A stretch of DNA of 64,000 nucleotides from Nonomuraea wenchangensis (lineage in GTDB: Bacteria; Actinomycetota; Actinomycetes; Streptosporangiales; Streptosporangiaceae): contig NZ_FOHX01000007.1 in NCBI RefSeq assembly GCF_900111685.1, positions 359,986-423,985 on the forward strand, read 5' to 3'. The stretch's first letter is position 1. Each line of letters begins with the position of its first letter. A program made the translations under genes and the position numbers. The notes beneath the pieces were generated by a model. The model was not told where the DNA came from, made no database searches, and saw nothing but the letters and a program-made list of their open reading frames with translations. Positions 40,855-48,998 of this stretch are shown here, piece after piece.

Positions 40855-42993
40855 TCAGGCGTCTCCGGGTTGGTGCTGGTCGTCGGAGCGGGCCAGGGCG
40901 GGCACCTTCGCCGCATCGCCGGCCCCGGCGTCCGCCAGGCGGCCGAGGCGGCTCGGCCACCAGGCCCGGCCGCCGAGCTCCCGCACCAGCGCGGGGACCA
41001 GCAGCGACCGCACCACCAGGGTGTCGAGCAGCACGCCGAACGCGACGATGAACGCGATCTGCACCAGGAAGGACAGCGGGATCACCACCAGCGCGGCGAA
41101 GGTGGCGGCCAGCACCACGCCCGCCGAGGTGATCACCCCGCCGGTGGTGACCAGCCCGCGCAGCACGCCCTCCCGCGGCCCGTGCAGCCCGGTCTCCTCG
41201 CGTACGCGGGACATGAGGAAGATGTTGTAGTCCACGCCCAGCGCGACCAGGAAGACGAACCCGTACAGCGGGACGGAGGCGTCGCTGCCGGTGAAGCCGA
41301 ACAGGTGCGTGAAGACCAGCGCCGAGACGCCGAGCGTGGCCAGGAAGTTCAGCGCCACCGTGGCCACCAGGAGCAGCGGCATCACCAGCGAGCGCAGCAG
41401 GAGGACCAGGATGAGCAGGATGATCACCAGCACCACCGGGACGATGACCAGCGTGTCCTCCCGCGCGGTGTCGGTGGTGTCCAGGCGCTGAGCGCTGTAG
41501 CCGCCGACGAGGGTGCCCTGCTCGCGGTCGAGGGCGGCGCGCAGGCGGGCGACGGTGTCCAGGGCGGCGTCGCTGTCCGGCGCGTCGCGCAGCGTGGCCT
41601 CCACGAGCACCTTGCCGTCCACGACCGTGGGGGCGCCGCCCGGCCGGCGGTCCGCGCTGACCGGCGCCGCCTCCGAGACGCCCCTGACGGCCTCGGCCGC
41701 GGCCACCACGTCCTTCACCCGCTCGGCCGGGGCGACGATGACGGCCGGCTGGCCCGAGCCGCCGGGGAAGTGCTCGCTGAGCGTCGCCTGGGCGGCCACC
41801 GAGGGGGTCTCGCCGACGAAGGTCTCGTCGAGGGGCACGCCCCGCGCCTCCAGCTGCGGCGCGAGCAGGGCGAGCGCGGCCAGAGGCAGGACGGTGGCGA
41901 CCCAGAGCCGGCGCGGGCGGCGGTCCACCCAGCCGGCGACGCGGCTCCAGATCCCGCTCGCCCCTGCCTCCGCCGAGCGCGGCCTGGCCGGCCACAGTGC
42001 GGCCCGGCCGAGCAGGACGAGGGCGGCGGGCAGGAACGTGAGGGCGCTGAGCGCGGCGCAGGCGATGCCGATCGCGCCGACCGGGCCGAGGGCCTTGTTG
42101 TTGGTCAGGTTGCTGAGCAGCAGGGCCAGCAGGCCCAGGGCCACGGTGGCGGCGCTGGCGAGGATCGGCTCGACCGAGCGCCGCAGCGCCACCCGGCCGG
42201 CGGCGTACCGGTCGCGGCCGGCGGCCAGCTCCTCGCGGAAGCGGGCGGTCAGCAGCAGCGCGTAGTCGGTGGCCGCGCCGATCACCAGGATGGACAGGAT
42301 GCCCTGGACCTGGCCGTCGACGCGGACGATGTCGCGGTCGGCCAGGACGTACACGACGGCGCAGGCCAGGCCGAGCGCGAAGACCGCGCCGACGATGATG
42401 ACCAGCGGCAGCAGCACGCTCCGGTACACCGCGAGCAGGATGACCAGCACGGTCACCAGCGCCACCAGGAGCAGCAGACCGTCGATGCCGGCGAAGGCGC
42501 CGGCCAGGTCGGCGCGGGAGGCTGCGGGCCCGGCGAGCTGCGCCTTCAGCCCGTCCACGGCCACGGCGTCGCCGATCCGGTCGAGGGCGTCGCGGAGCTC
42601 GGAGCTCGCGAGCTCGGGGTTGAGCTGGACGACGCCCTGCAGGGCGCGCCTGTCGTCGGAGGGGAAGGCGGGGGAGGGCGTGCCGACGACGTCGCGCGCG
42701 CCGTTCAGCGCGGTGATCGCCTTGGTGGCGGCGGCCTGCTGCGCCTCGGTGAGGGTGGCGTCGCCGCCGTCGGCCGTCCAGACCACGATGACCGGCTGCG
42801 CCTCGCCCTGCCGGAACTTCTCCTGCTCCTCCAGCACCCGCGTGGACTCCGCGCTCTGGGGCAGGAACGCGGCCTGGTCGTTCGTGGACACCTCGCCCAG
42901 CTTGCCGGCGAACGGCCCGAGGCCGCCGCCCACCGCCAGCCACACCAGCACCAGCAGCGCCGGGACGAGCCAGCGGACATGTCGCCGCGCCAT
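40855..42993 (-). CDS. MMPL/RND family exporter
   Basis: 712 residues from ATG 42993 (GGAGAGG eight bases upstream). Twelve membrane helices in two halves: the first helix WLVPALLVLVWLAVGG, then a periplasmic loop with PVIVVWTADGGDATL, helices 2-6 with GAATDYALLLTARFREEL (the proton-relay Asp-Tyr pair), and the second half with VALGVDYNIFLMSRVREE. The Asp-Tyr motifs are those of MmpL-type proton-driven transporters. In actinomycetes they export lipids, antibiotics or dyes. Divergent from a MarR gene, whose operator at 43020-43054 probably represses it. Confidence 0.93.
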   Translation of the reverse strand: MARRHVRWLVPALLVLVWLAVGGGLGPFAGKLGEVSTNDQAAFLPQSAESTRVLEEQEKFRQGEAQPVIVVWTADGGDATLTEAQQAAATKAITALNGARDVVGTPSPAFPSDDRRALQGVVQLNPELASSELRDALDRIGDAVAVDGLKAQLAGPAASRADLAGAFAGIDGLLLLVALVTVLVILLAVYRSVLLPLVIIVGAVFALGLACAVVYVLADRDIVRVDGQVQGILSILVIGAATDYALLLTARFREELAAGRDRYAAGRVALRRSVEPILASAATVALGLLALLLSNLTNNKALGPVGAIGIACAALSALTFLPAALVLLGRAALWPARPRSAEAGASGIWSRVAGWVDRRPRRLWVATVLPLAALALLAPQLEARGVPLDETFVGETPSVAAQATLSEHFPGGSGQPAVIVAPAERVKDVVAAAEAVRGVSEAAPVSADRRPGGAPTVVDGKVLVEATLRDAPDSDAALDTVARLRAALDREQGTLVGGYSAQRLDTTDTAREDTLVIVPVVLVIILLILVLLLRSLVMPLLLVATVALNFLATLGVSALVFTHLFGFTGSDASVPLYGFVFLVALGVDYNIFLMSRVREETGLHGPREGVLRGLVTTGGVITSAGVVLAATFAALVVIPLSFLVQIAFIVAFGVLLDTLVVRSLLVPALVRELGGRAWWPSRLGRLADAGAGDAAKVPALARSDDQHQPGDA

Positions 42994-43019
42994 GGCGATC
43001 ACCTCTCCGTCACGAGCGA

Positions 43020-43054
43020 TAACTCAATAACTAAGTCTCTCAATTATCGAGTTA
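43020..43054. promoter_or_regulatory. Inverted repeat in the MMPL/MarR divergent promoter
   Basis: TAACTCAATAA (43020-43030) and TTATCGAGTTA (43044-43054) are complementary arms with one mismatch, separated by 13 bp. It sits between the two starts in an AT-rich patch. The plus-strand TAGCAT (43058-43063) six bases before the MarR ATG is a -10 for a leaderless marR. Likely MarR operator (inference). Confidence 0.6.
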
Positions 43055-43069
43055 ATGTAGCATGGGGAC

Positions 43070-43552
43070 ATGAACGGCGACACCGAGGGGGGCGACGGCG
43101 AGGAGCTCGGGCTCCAGGCGTTCGCGGCGCGGCTGCGCCGCATGACGGCCGAGTTCAACCGCATCGCCCACGAGTTCGCCAACGAGCACGGGCTGCACAC
43201 GACCGACGTCCAGGCGCTCATCATGATCTACGACGCGCCGACGCCGATCACCCCGAGCCGGCTGCGCGACGAGCTCAACATCACCTCCGGCGCCGTCACG
43301 GCCTGCCTCGACCGGCTGGAGCGGGCCGGGCACATCCGCCGCGTGCGCGACGCGCACGACCGCCGCGTGGTCCACCTGCACTACCTCGCCACCGCGCAGG
43401 AGTTCGCCGCCGCGTTCTTCCGGCCGCTCGGGCGCAGCACCGGCAACGCGCTGGCCCGCTTCAACCCCGACGAGCTCCGCACCGTGGCCGCCTTCCTCGA
43501 CGCCATGAACGAGGAGCTCGCCGTGCTGCGCTCGGCGCCCCGCTCTCGCTGA
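43070..43552 (+). CDS. MarR-family regulator
   Basis: 160 residues. A winged helix within a long helical scaffold: LHTTDVQALIMIYDAPTPIT, PSRLRDELNITSGAVTACLD, RLERAGHIRRVRDAHDRRVV, HLHYLATAQEF. MarR proteins dissociate from DNA on binding phenolic or drug ligands. It is divergent to the MMPL exporter, with a shared operator, so it probably controls that pump and itself. The transcript is likely leaderless. Confidence 0.92.
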   Translation: MNGDTEGGDGEELGLQAFAARLRRMTAEFNRIAHEFANEHGLHTTDVQALIMIYDAPTPITPSRLRDELNITSGAVTACLDRLERAGHIRRVRDAHDRRVVHLHYLATAQEFAAAFFRPLGRSTGNALARFNPDELRTVAAFLDAMNEELAVLRSAPRSR

Positions 43553-43616
43553 CCGTGTCCTGCTGCTCTTCTCTTCGAGCGCGGGGCGGGAACGGTTGCG
43601 TTCTCTGACGTTTCGG

Positions 43617-44105
43617 TCAGCGCGGGACGAGTGGGCGGGCCGTGGGGCGGATGCGGCGGGCGCGGTGGGCGGCCAGCTCCCTGACGATGTTCGTACGCGG
43701 CAGCCCGCGCGGCGGGGCGTCCTTCCCCGCGGCCATGAGATCGGCGTACAGCCGGCGGCCCTTGACCCGCACGGCGTCGGCGTAGCCGGGGTCCACGAGG
43801 TCGAGCAGGGCGGCGCCGAGCATCCACCGCGAACGCCACCGCGCGACGGCGAGTCCGCGTTCGGCGCTCGTGCCGGCCGCCTTGAGATCGGCGCGCAGGT
43901 CGCCGACGGCGGCGATGAGGTCCTGGGTCGCCCGGCGGGCGTGCTCCTGGCGCACCGCGCGCGCCCTGGTCCGCCAGCCGACCGCGAGCGTCGCCACCGC
44001 GCACACGGCCAGCGTCACGATGGCCGTCACCGGAATGCCCGCCGCTGGAATCCCGGCGGCGCCCCATACGGCGGCCGTGTCCGTCCAGGTGATGTCTGCA
44101 CGCAT
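43617..44105 (-). CDS. Small membrane protein of unknown function
   Basis: 162 residues: a short outer segment, one strong helix (VTAIVTLAVCAVATLAVGW, residues about 27-45), and a basic cytoplasmic part rich in Ala and Arg (TRARAVRQEHARRATQDLIA). No domain recognised. A TAGGTT hexamer lies six bases before the ATG (44112-44117), so a leaderless transcript is possible. The 3' end converges on the MarR gene. Confidence 0.55.
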   Translation of the reverse strand: MRADITWTDTAAVWGAAGIPAAGIPVTAIVTLAVCAVATLAVGWRTRARAVRQEHARRATQDLIAAVGDLRADLKAAGTSAERGLAVARWRSRWMLGAALLDLVDPGYADAVRVKGRRLYADLMAAGKDAPPRGLPRTNIVRELAAHRARRIRPTARPLVPR

Positions 44106-44195
44106 GTTCGGAACCTACGGCCTGCGGCCTCAACAGTGGATCAAGCGCACGTGAGAAAACGATCAACTTAGCGGCGCGGCCGGTCCCGGACAGCC

Positions 44196-44232
44196 CGATG
44201 TCCCGCGGGGGCGCTCCGCCCGCGGGACATCG
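44196..44232. terminator. Terminator downstream of the DUF1206 gene
   Basis: A perfect 14-bp stem CGATGTCCCGCGGG / CCCGCGGGACATCG with a 9-nt loop, 17 bases past the DUF1206 stop. Confidence 0.8.
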
Positions 44233-44248
44233 TATTCCGGCGTTCCGG

Positions 44249-45040
44249 TCAGGTACGGCGCCAGCGGGCCTCGCCCAGGCAGTACACGCCGAACAGCAGC
44301 AGGCCCAGCGCCACCACCGCCAGCAGCCAAGGACCGGCCGGGGTGTCGGCGAACGCCCTGAGCGTGGCGTCGATGCCGCCCGCCTTGTCGGGGTCGAAGG
44401 TGACGGCCGCCTGGATCACGAACACGCCGGCACCCGCCGCGATCAGCCCACGGGCCAGGTAGCCGGCCAGGCCGAGCCGGTCCATCATGGCGCTCGCCTT
44501 CGCCGGCATCGGCTTCAGGTTCTCGCGGAACTTCTTCTTGAAGCCGTAGTGCATCCAGTAGACGCCCAGCGCGATGATGCCGAGCCCGACCGCGCCGACC
44601 AGGAGCTGGCCGCCGGGAAGGTCGAGCAGCTTGCCCGTGATGTCCCGGGACCGCTCGTCGTCGGAGTTCGTCTCGCCGGTCAGCAGCATGGTCAGCAGCG
44701 CGGTGCAGATGAACGCGTACACCACGACCCGGCTGATCGACTCGACCCGGTCCTTGAGCTTGTGGGCCTTGATGGCCTCACCGACCTGCCAGACGATCAG
44801 GGCGGCGAACCCCACCACCATGATCCACAGAATGACCGAGCCGAACGGCAGCGACGCCACCTCGCTGATCGCGCCGTTCTTGTCGGCCTCGCGGCCACCG
44901 TTGCCGCCGAAGGCGATCTGGATCGCCAGCACGCCGATCAGCGCGTACAGCACCGCACGGCAAACCAGGCCGACGCGCGCAAGCCTGTCCACGGCCGGGC
45001 TGTCGGTCGCCCGTCGCGCCAGGGTCTCCGTCTCGCTCAT
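44249..45040 (-). CDS. DUF1206 membrane protein
   Basis: 263 residues made of three repeated two-helix units, each starting with a conserved L-x-R-x-G helix (DRLARVGLVCRAVLYALIGV, ESISRVVVYAFICTALL, DRLGLAGYLARGLIAAGAGV), the defining DUF1206 pattern. About six helices. GGAGG lies five bases before the ATG. Function unknown; common in actinobacteria and cyanobacteria. Confidence 0.9.
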   Translation of the reverse strand: MSETETLARRATDSPAVDRLARVGLVCRAVLYALIGVLAIQIAFGGNGGREADKNGAISEVASLPFGSVILWIMVVGFAALIVWQVGEAIKAHKLKDRVESISRVVVYAFICTALLTMLLTGETNSDDERSRDITGKLLDLPGGQLLVGAVGLGIIALGVYWMHYGFKKKFRENLKPMPAKASAMMDRLGLAGYLARGLIAAGAGVFVIQAAVTFDPDKAGGIDATLRAFADTPAGPWLLAVVALGLLLFGVYCLGEARWRRT

Positions 45041-45227
45041 ACAATCCTCCGGTCATGCGTTGGAAGACCATCGAAGTTCCCCGGAACGGGGCGCCTAGGC
45101 GTTTTCCAGGTCAGGCCGCCCGGCGGGGGCGCGGAGGAGGCATGATCGTGAACGGCGCACGGGGACGGGCCCGCGGACGTAGGATCTGCCTCCGGAGAGC
45201 CGTTCCGTCGTCGGGAGGGGAGCCCGC

Positions 45228-45695
45228 ATGACCGTGACCCCCGCGCAGCTGCGCGCCCTCGCGAGCCGCGCCGACGCGCTCGCCGCCGAGGTGCGCGAGC
45301 TCTGCCTGAGCGCTCCCGCAGGGACGCCCGAGCACGACCACCTCGGGGCGGCCTGGCAGGCCCGCGAGCGGCTGTCCGCCGGCGCCGAGGACCTGCGGCG
45401 CGCGGCCGGCGACCTCGCCGCCCTCCAGGCGCGGCCGTGCGGCATGCCGTGGGGCGTCTGCCCGGAGCACGGCAACACCCTCTCCACCCGCGCGGGGATC
45501 TCCACCTGCCGGGTCTGCCGGCGCGAGTGGCGCCACGACCGGTTCGGCCGCCCGTGCGAGGAGCCGGTGACGTGGAAGGTCATCGACCGGGCCGGCGCGG
45601 AGACACGCATGTGCGACGGCCACGTCCTCGGCGCGCGCGCCGCCGCGGCGGGCGCCACATTCGTCCGCCTGGAACAGGCCGACGCCCACCCCTGA
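45228..45695 (+). CDS. Protein with a Cys-rich, zinc-ribbon-like segment
   Basis: 155 residues, GGGAGGGG upstream of the ATG. N-terminal half is a helical pair (QLRALASRADALAAEVREL, ARERLSAGAEDLRRAAGDLA) with coiled-coil character. The C-terminal half has CGMPWGVCPEHG and CRVCRREWRHDRFGRPC then MCDGH, enough Cys/His for one or two zinc sites. No named family; a DNA- or protein-binding role is possible. Convergent with the epimerase-hydrolase gene. Confidence 0.7.
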   Translation: MTVTPAQLRALASRADALAAEVRELCLSAPAGTPEHDHLGAAWQARERLSAGAEDLRRAAGDLAALQARPCGMPWGVCPEHGNTLSTRAGISTCRVCRREWRHDRFGRPCEEPVTWKVIDRAGAETRMCDGHVLGARAAAAGATFVRLEQADAHP

Positions 45696-45718
45696 CCCAC
45701 GCCCGCCTTCGTTCGGTT

Positions 45719-47455
45719 TCAGCCGCTGATGGCGTGGGCGAGCTCCTCCGGATGGGTGAGCTGTGGGTGGTGGCCCGCGCCCCTGATGACGGTGACGGTG
45801 GCATGGGGGAGGGCGTTCAGGAGCGTCCGGCCCTCCGGGGTGAGGGGGTCGCGGTCGCCGACGATCACGTGCAGCCGGCCCTCGTACGCGCGCAGCCGCT
45901 CCCGCAGGTCAGCGCGCCATCGGCGGCTGCCGGCCGCCGCAAGGGCGTGGGCGACGCGGGCCGCGACGCCGGGCCGCCGCAGGTCGGCGGCGCTCGTCCG
46001 GAGGGCGTCCGCGTGCGCGGGGTCCCCGGTGAGCCGCCGGGCCAGCGTCTCGGCGCCGGCCCGCCGCAGGTACAGGCGGGTGGCGGGGGCCCACGACGCC
46101 GTACGCGGCTGCAGGAAGAACGGCGAGACCAGCGTGAGCCGGCCCGGCGTCCCCGAGGCCCCCGCCTCCAGCGCCGCCGCCGCGCCGATCGAGTGGGCCA
46201 CCACGTGGTCCACGCCCCCGGACACCAGCGCCGCCATCCAGGCACCCCAGTCGCCGGGCCCGCCGCCGCTCAGCCCGAGCCCTGGCAGGTCGGCGACCCG
46301 TACGTCCCCCAGAGCCGCCGCCACGCCCGCCCACGTGTCGGCGTTGACCGGCAGCCCGGGCAGCACCACGGCGGGCGCGCCCGCCGGGCCGAGCTCGAAC
46401 GTCCGCACCCCGCCCACCGTCGTGAACCGCCGCCGCCCGTCCTCCGGCGCCTCCCCGAACCGGTGCGCCGCCAGCTCGTCGGCCCATCGGCGGATCGCGC
46501 CGGCGGTGTCCGGCCGGTCGAGCCCGTGCCGGGCGACGAACTCCGCCGCCGGCCCGGTGGGATAGCGCTCCTCCGACAGGAACGTCAGCGTCTCGGGATC
46601 GGTCCTGGTGAGGCGCGAGGGCAGCCGCCTGACCAGCGCCACCGGCACCCGCAGCCGGGGCGCGGGCACCTCGTAGTGCCGGGCGACGAGCGTGAGCAGG
46701 TCGGGCAGGGCGGGCGTGCGCTCGTCCAGCACCCAGTACGCCCGCCGCACCGCCCCCGGGTCCTCCGGCAGCAGGGCCATGAACCGGGCGAGGTGACCGG
46801 CCTCGACCACGGGCACGAACGTCCGCCCGCTCCCGGGCAGCGCGGCCAGGCGCCCCCGCCAGATCTCGGCGACGCTCGCCGCGAGCCCGAGGTACTGGCC
46901 GGCCTCGCCGATCACGCTGGACGGGTTGACGATCGACCAGGGCACGCCCAGTTCGTCCGCCTCCGCCTGGAGCACGGCGTCCGCCTCGGCCTTCGACGCC
47001 TCGTACGCGCCGAGCGCCGCGTACGCCGCCCGCCGCCGCTCCTCGCTCCACGCCCCCGGGTCCTGCCCGCCCACCCGGTAGCCGGACACGTGGACCAGCC
47101 GCCGCAGCCGGGGCAGCCGCGCCGCGAAGGCGACGATGGCCCGCACGCTGTCGACGTTGGCCCGGCGGGCCTGCTCGGCCGTCATCCCGAACCGGTAGGC
47201 CCCGGCGCAGTTGTAGATCTCCGTGACGTCGTCCCAGCTCCCGTCCGCCAGCAGCGACGGGGCCGCGAAGTCGGCGCGCACGCCGGCCGGGGCCGGGTCG
47301 TGCCCGCGCGCGGCCAGCCAGCGGGCCAGCCTCTCGTACGACTCCTGACCGCGGGTGGCCACGCTCACCCGCGCGCCGGCCCGGCCCAGCTCCAGGACCA
47401 GGGAGCGTCCGACGTACCCCGCCGCCCCGAACACCAGGGCATGCCGCTCGCCCAT
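45719..47455 (-). CDS. Fusion of NAD-dependent epimerase/reductase and alpha/beta hydrolase
   Basis: 578 residues. The N-terminal half (1-350) is an extended-SDR/thioester-reductase-like domain: ALVFGAAGYVGRSLVLELG (cofactor loop), VTEIYNCAGAYRFG, VHVSGYRVGG, YEASKAEADAVLQ (Tyr-x-x-x-Lys), and NPSSVIGEAG. From about residue 365 an alpha/beta hydrolase follows: VVLPGLPVNADTW, VVAHSIGAAAALEAG (nucleophile Ser), GDRDPLTPEG (Asp) and RGAGHHPQLTHPEE (His). The combination suggests reduction and ester or thioester hydrolysis on one acyl substrate. It lies downstream of a TetR gene. Confidence 0.85.
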   Translation of the reverse strand: MGERHALVFGAAGYVGRSLVLELGRAGARVSVATRGQESYERLARWLAARGHDPAPAGVRADFAAPSLLADGSWDDVTEIYNCAGAYRFGMTAEQARRANVDSVRAIVAFAARLPRLRRLVHVSGYRVGGQDPGAWSEERRRAAYAALGAYEASKAEADAVLQAEADELGVPWSIVNPSSVIGEAGQYLGLAASVAEIWRGRLAALPGSGRTFVPVVEAGHLARFMALLPEDPGAVRRAYWVLDERTPALPDLLTLVARHYEVPAPRLRVPVALVRRLPSRLTRTDPETLTFLSEERYPTGPAAEFVARHGLDRPDTAGAIRRWADELAAHRFGEAPEDGRRRFTTVGGVRTFELGPAGAPAVVLPGLPVNADTWAGVAAALGDVRVADLPGLGLSGGGPGDWGAWMAALVSGGVDHVVAHSIGAAAALEAGASGTPGRLTLVSPFFLQPRTASWAPATRLYLRRAGAETLARRLTGDPAHADALRTSAADLRRPGVAARVAHALAAAGSRRWRADLRERLRAYEGRLHVIVGDRDPLTPEGRTLLNALPHATVTVIRGAGHHPQLTHPEELAHAISG

Positions 47456-47457
47456 GC

Positions 47458-48030
47458 TCAGGCCGCCAGCAGCACGGCGAGGGCGTGCGCGGCGCAGCGC
47501 ATCGGCTCCACCGACCTCTGGGCCCTGGAGACGATCATCGCGCCCTCGACCGTGCTCACCACGGCGGTGGCCAGCGTCCTGGCCTCGGCGGGGGAGCGGC
47601 CGTGCGCGGCGAGGTGGGCGGCGACCGGCTCGATCCAGGAGTCGAAGGCCCGCGCGCACGCCTCCCGCAGCCGCTCGCTCTGCCCGCCCATCTCCAGCGC
47701 GACCACCGACACGGGGCAGCCGAGCTGGAAGTCGCTGTCGGCGAGCATCCCGGCCAGCACCTCGACGACCTGTGCGACGACCTCGCCGGGCGGCCCGTCG
47801 GGCGCGTCCGCCAGCAGGGCGCGGAACCGTTCGGCGGCCAGCTCGATCGCCTTCTCGCCCAGGGCCTCCTTGCCCTCGGGGAAGTGGAAGTACAGCGACC
47901 CCTTGGGTGCGCGGGCGTGCTCGGTCACGGTGGCGAGGCCGGTGCCGCTGTAGCCGCGTGCCTGGATGAGCTCCAGCATCGACTCCACCAGCCGGGCGCT
48001 CGTCCGGCCGCCCTTGGTCTGTTCGGTCAT
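47458..48030 (-). CDS. TetR-family regulator
   Basis: 190 residues from ATG 48030. N-terminal HTH (LVESMLELIQARGYSGTGLA, TVTEHARAPKGSLYFHFPEG) is clearly TetR, and a C-terminal domain with LGCPVSVVALEMGG places it near the LmrA/YxaF-like group. An intergenic operator (48040-48053) sits upstream. It precedes the epimerase/hydrolase gene, which starts just past its stop, so both are probably regulated by the same site, as may be the divergent beta-lactamase-fold gene. Confidence 0.92.
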   Translation of the reverse strand: MTEQTKGGRTSARLVESMLELIQARGYSGTGLATVTEHARAPKGSLYFHFPEGKEALGEKAIELAAERFRALLADAPDGPPGEVVAQVVEVLAGMLADSDFQLGCPVSVVALEMGGQSERLREACARAFDSWIEPVAAHLAAHGRSPAEARTLATAVVSTVEGAMIVSRAQRSVEPMRCAAHALAVLLAA

Positions 48031-48039
48031 GGTGACATA

Positions 48040-48053
48040 ATAGACCGGTCTAT
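48040..48053. promoter_or_regulatory. 14-bp palindromic TetR-type operator
   Basis: Perfect palindrome ATAGACCGGTCTAT in the gap between the divergent tetR and beta-lactamase-fold genes. Length and position fit autoregulation by the adjacent TetR protein (inference). Confidence 0.7.
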
Positions 48054-48091
48054 ATATTTTGCGCGAAACGGAAAGAGGGCAGAATGCGGAC

Positions 48092-48970
48092 GTGCGCGAC
48101 AACGGCCTGCTCATCCACCGGTTCCAAATCGGCGACCTCGCCTGCGCGGTGATCAGCGACGGCCAGCCGGGACCGCCCCTGGAGCCCGAGCTGTCGTCGT
48201 TCTTCACCCCGGGAAGCGGCGTGCCCGAGCCCGAGCTGGCCGCCGCCGTCGCCGCGGAGGGCCTCGGCAGGCGGACGCTCACCTGCGGCTACAACTGCCT
48301 CTGCGTCGAGACCCCGGACGGCCTCGCCGTGATCGACACCGGCCTCGGCAAGGACTTCCTGGGCTACGGCCCCCACATCCGGCCCCTCGTCGGCCGGCTC
48401 CCCGACGGGCTGCGCGCGGCCGGGCTGCCGGAGCCGGCCGCCGTCGTCCTCACCCACCTGCACGAGGACCACGTACGCGGCGCCGTCTGGCCCGGCGAGC
48501 CCGCCTACCCCGGCGCCGTCGGGCACGCGCACGCCGCCGAGATCGCCTTCTGGTCGTCGGCCGCCGAGAGCGCGCTCCCCGAGCAGCGGGGACCGGCGCG
48601 CGAGGCCATCCGGATCCTCGGGGAGCGGCTGCGGCCGTTCACGTACGACGCCGAGATCCTGCCCGGCCTCCACACCGTCGAGGCCGCCGGGCACACGCCC
48701 GGGCACACCGCCTACCTGGTGCGCTCGCGCGGCGAGCGGCTGCTCTGCCTCGGCGACACCTTCTACGACCCGCTCCAGCTCCGCCACCCGTCCTGGCGCA
48801 CCCCGTGGGACGGCGACGCCGCCCGATCCGTACGCAGCCGCCGCCGCCTCCTCGCCCTCGCCGCCGCGGAGAACCTGCTCGTGCACGCCTACCACCTGCC
48901 CTTCCCCGGCCTCGGCCGGATCGAGCGGCACCGGGACGCGTTCCGCTGGACCCCGGAGCCCTCGGCCTGA
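48092..48970 (+). CDS. Metallo-beta-lactamase-fold hydrolase
   Basis: 292 residues from GTG 48092 (GAGGGCAG upstream). The MBL core is intact: [28 protein letters not shown] (HxHxDH), VEAAGHTPGHTAYLV (third His), LGDTFYD (bridging Asp) and VHAYHLPFPGLG (last His). It is in the group of small-molecule hydrolases (lactonases, quorum quenchers, or flavorubredoxin-like), without a signal peptide. Divergent from and likely controlled by the TetR protein. Confidence 0.88.
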   Translation: MRDNGLLIHRFQIGDLACAVISDGQPGPPLEPELSSFFTPGSGVPEPELAAAVAAEGLGRRTLTCGYNCLCVETPDGLAVIDTGLGKDFLGYGPHIRPLVGRLPDGLRAAGLPEPAAVVLTHLHEDHVRGAVWPGEPAYPGAVGHAHAAEIAFWSSAAESALPEQRGPAREAIRILGERLRPFTYDAEILPGLHTVEAAGHTPGHTAYLVRSRGERLLCLGDTFYDPLQLRHPSWRTPWDGDAARSVRSRRRLLALAAAENLLVHAYHLPFPGLGRIERHRDAFRWTPEPSA

Positions 48971-48998
48971 TCCGTAGGCTCGCGGGTAGGCGGAGCCC

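Noticed and set aside
43596-44171. Plus-strand open frame opposite the small membrane protein gene
   Set aside because: The minus-strand frame has a hydrophobic helix and a promoter-like hexamer; the plus frame is Arg/Gly-rich and antisense.
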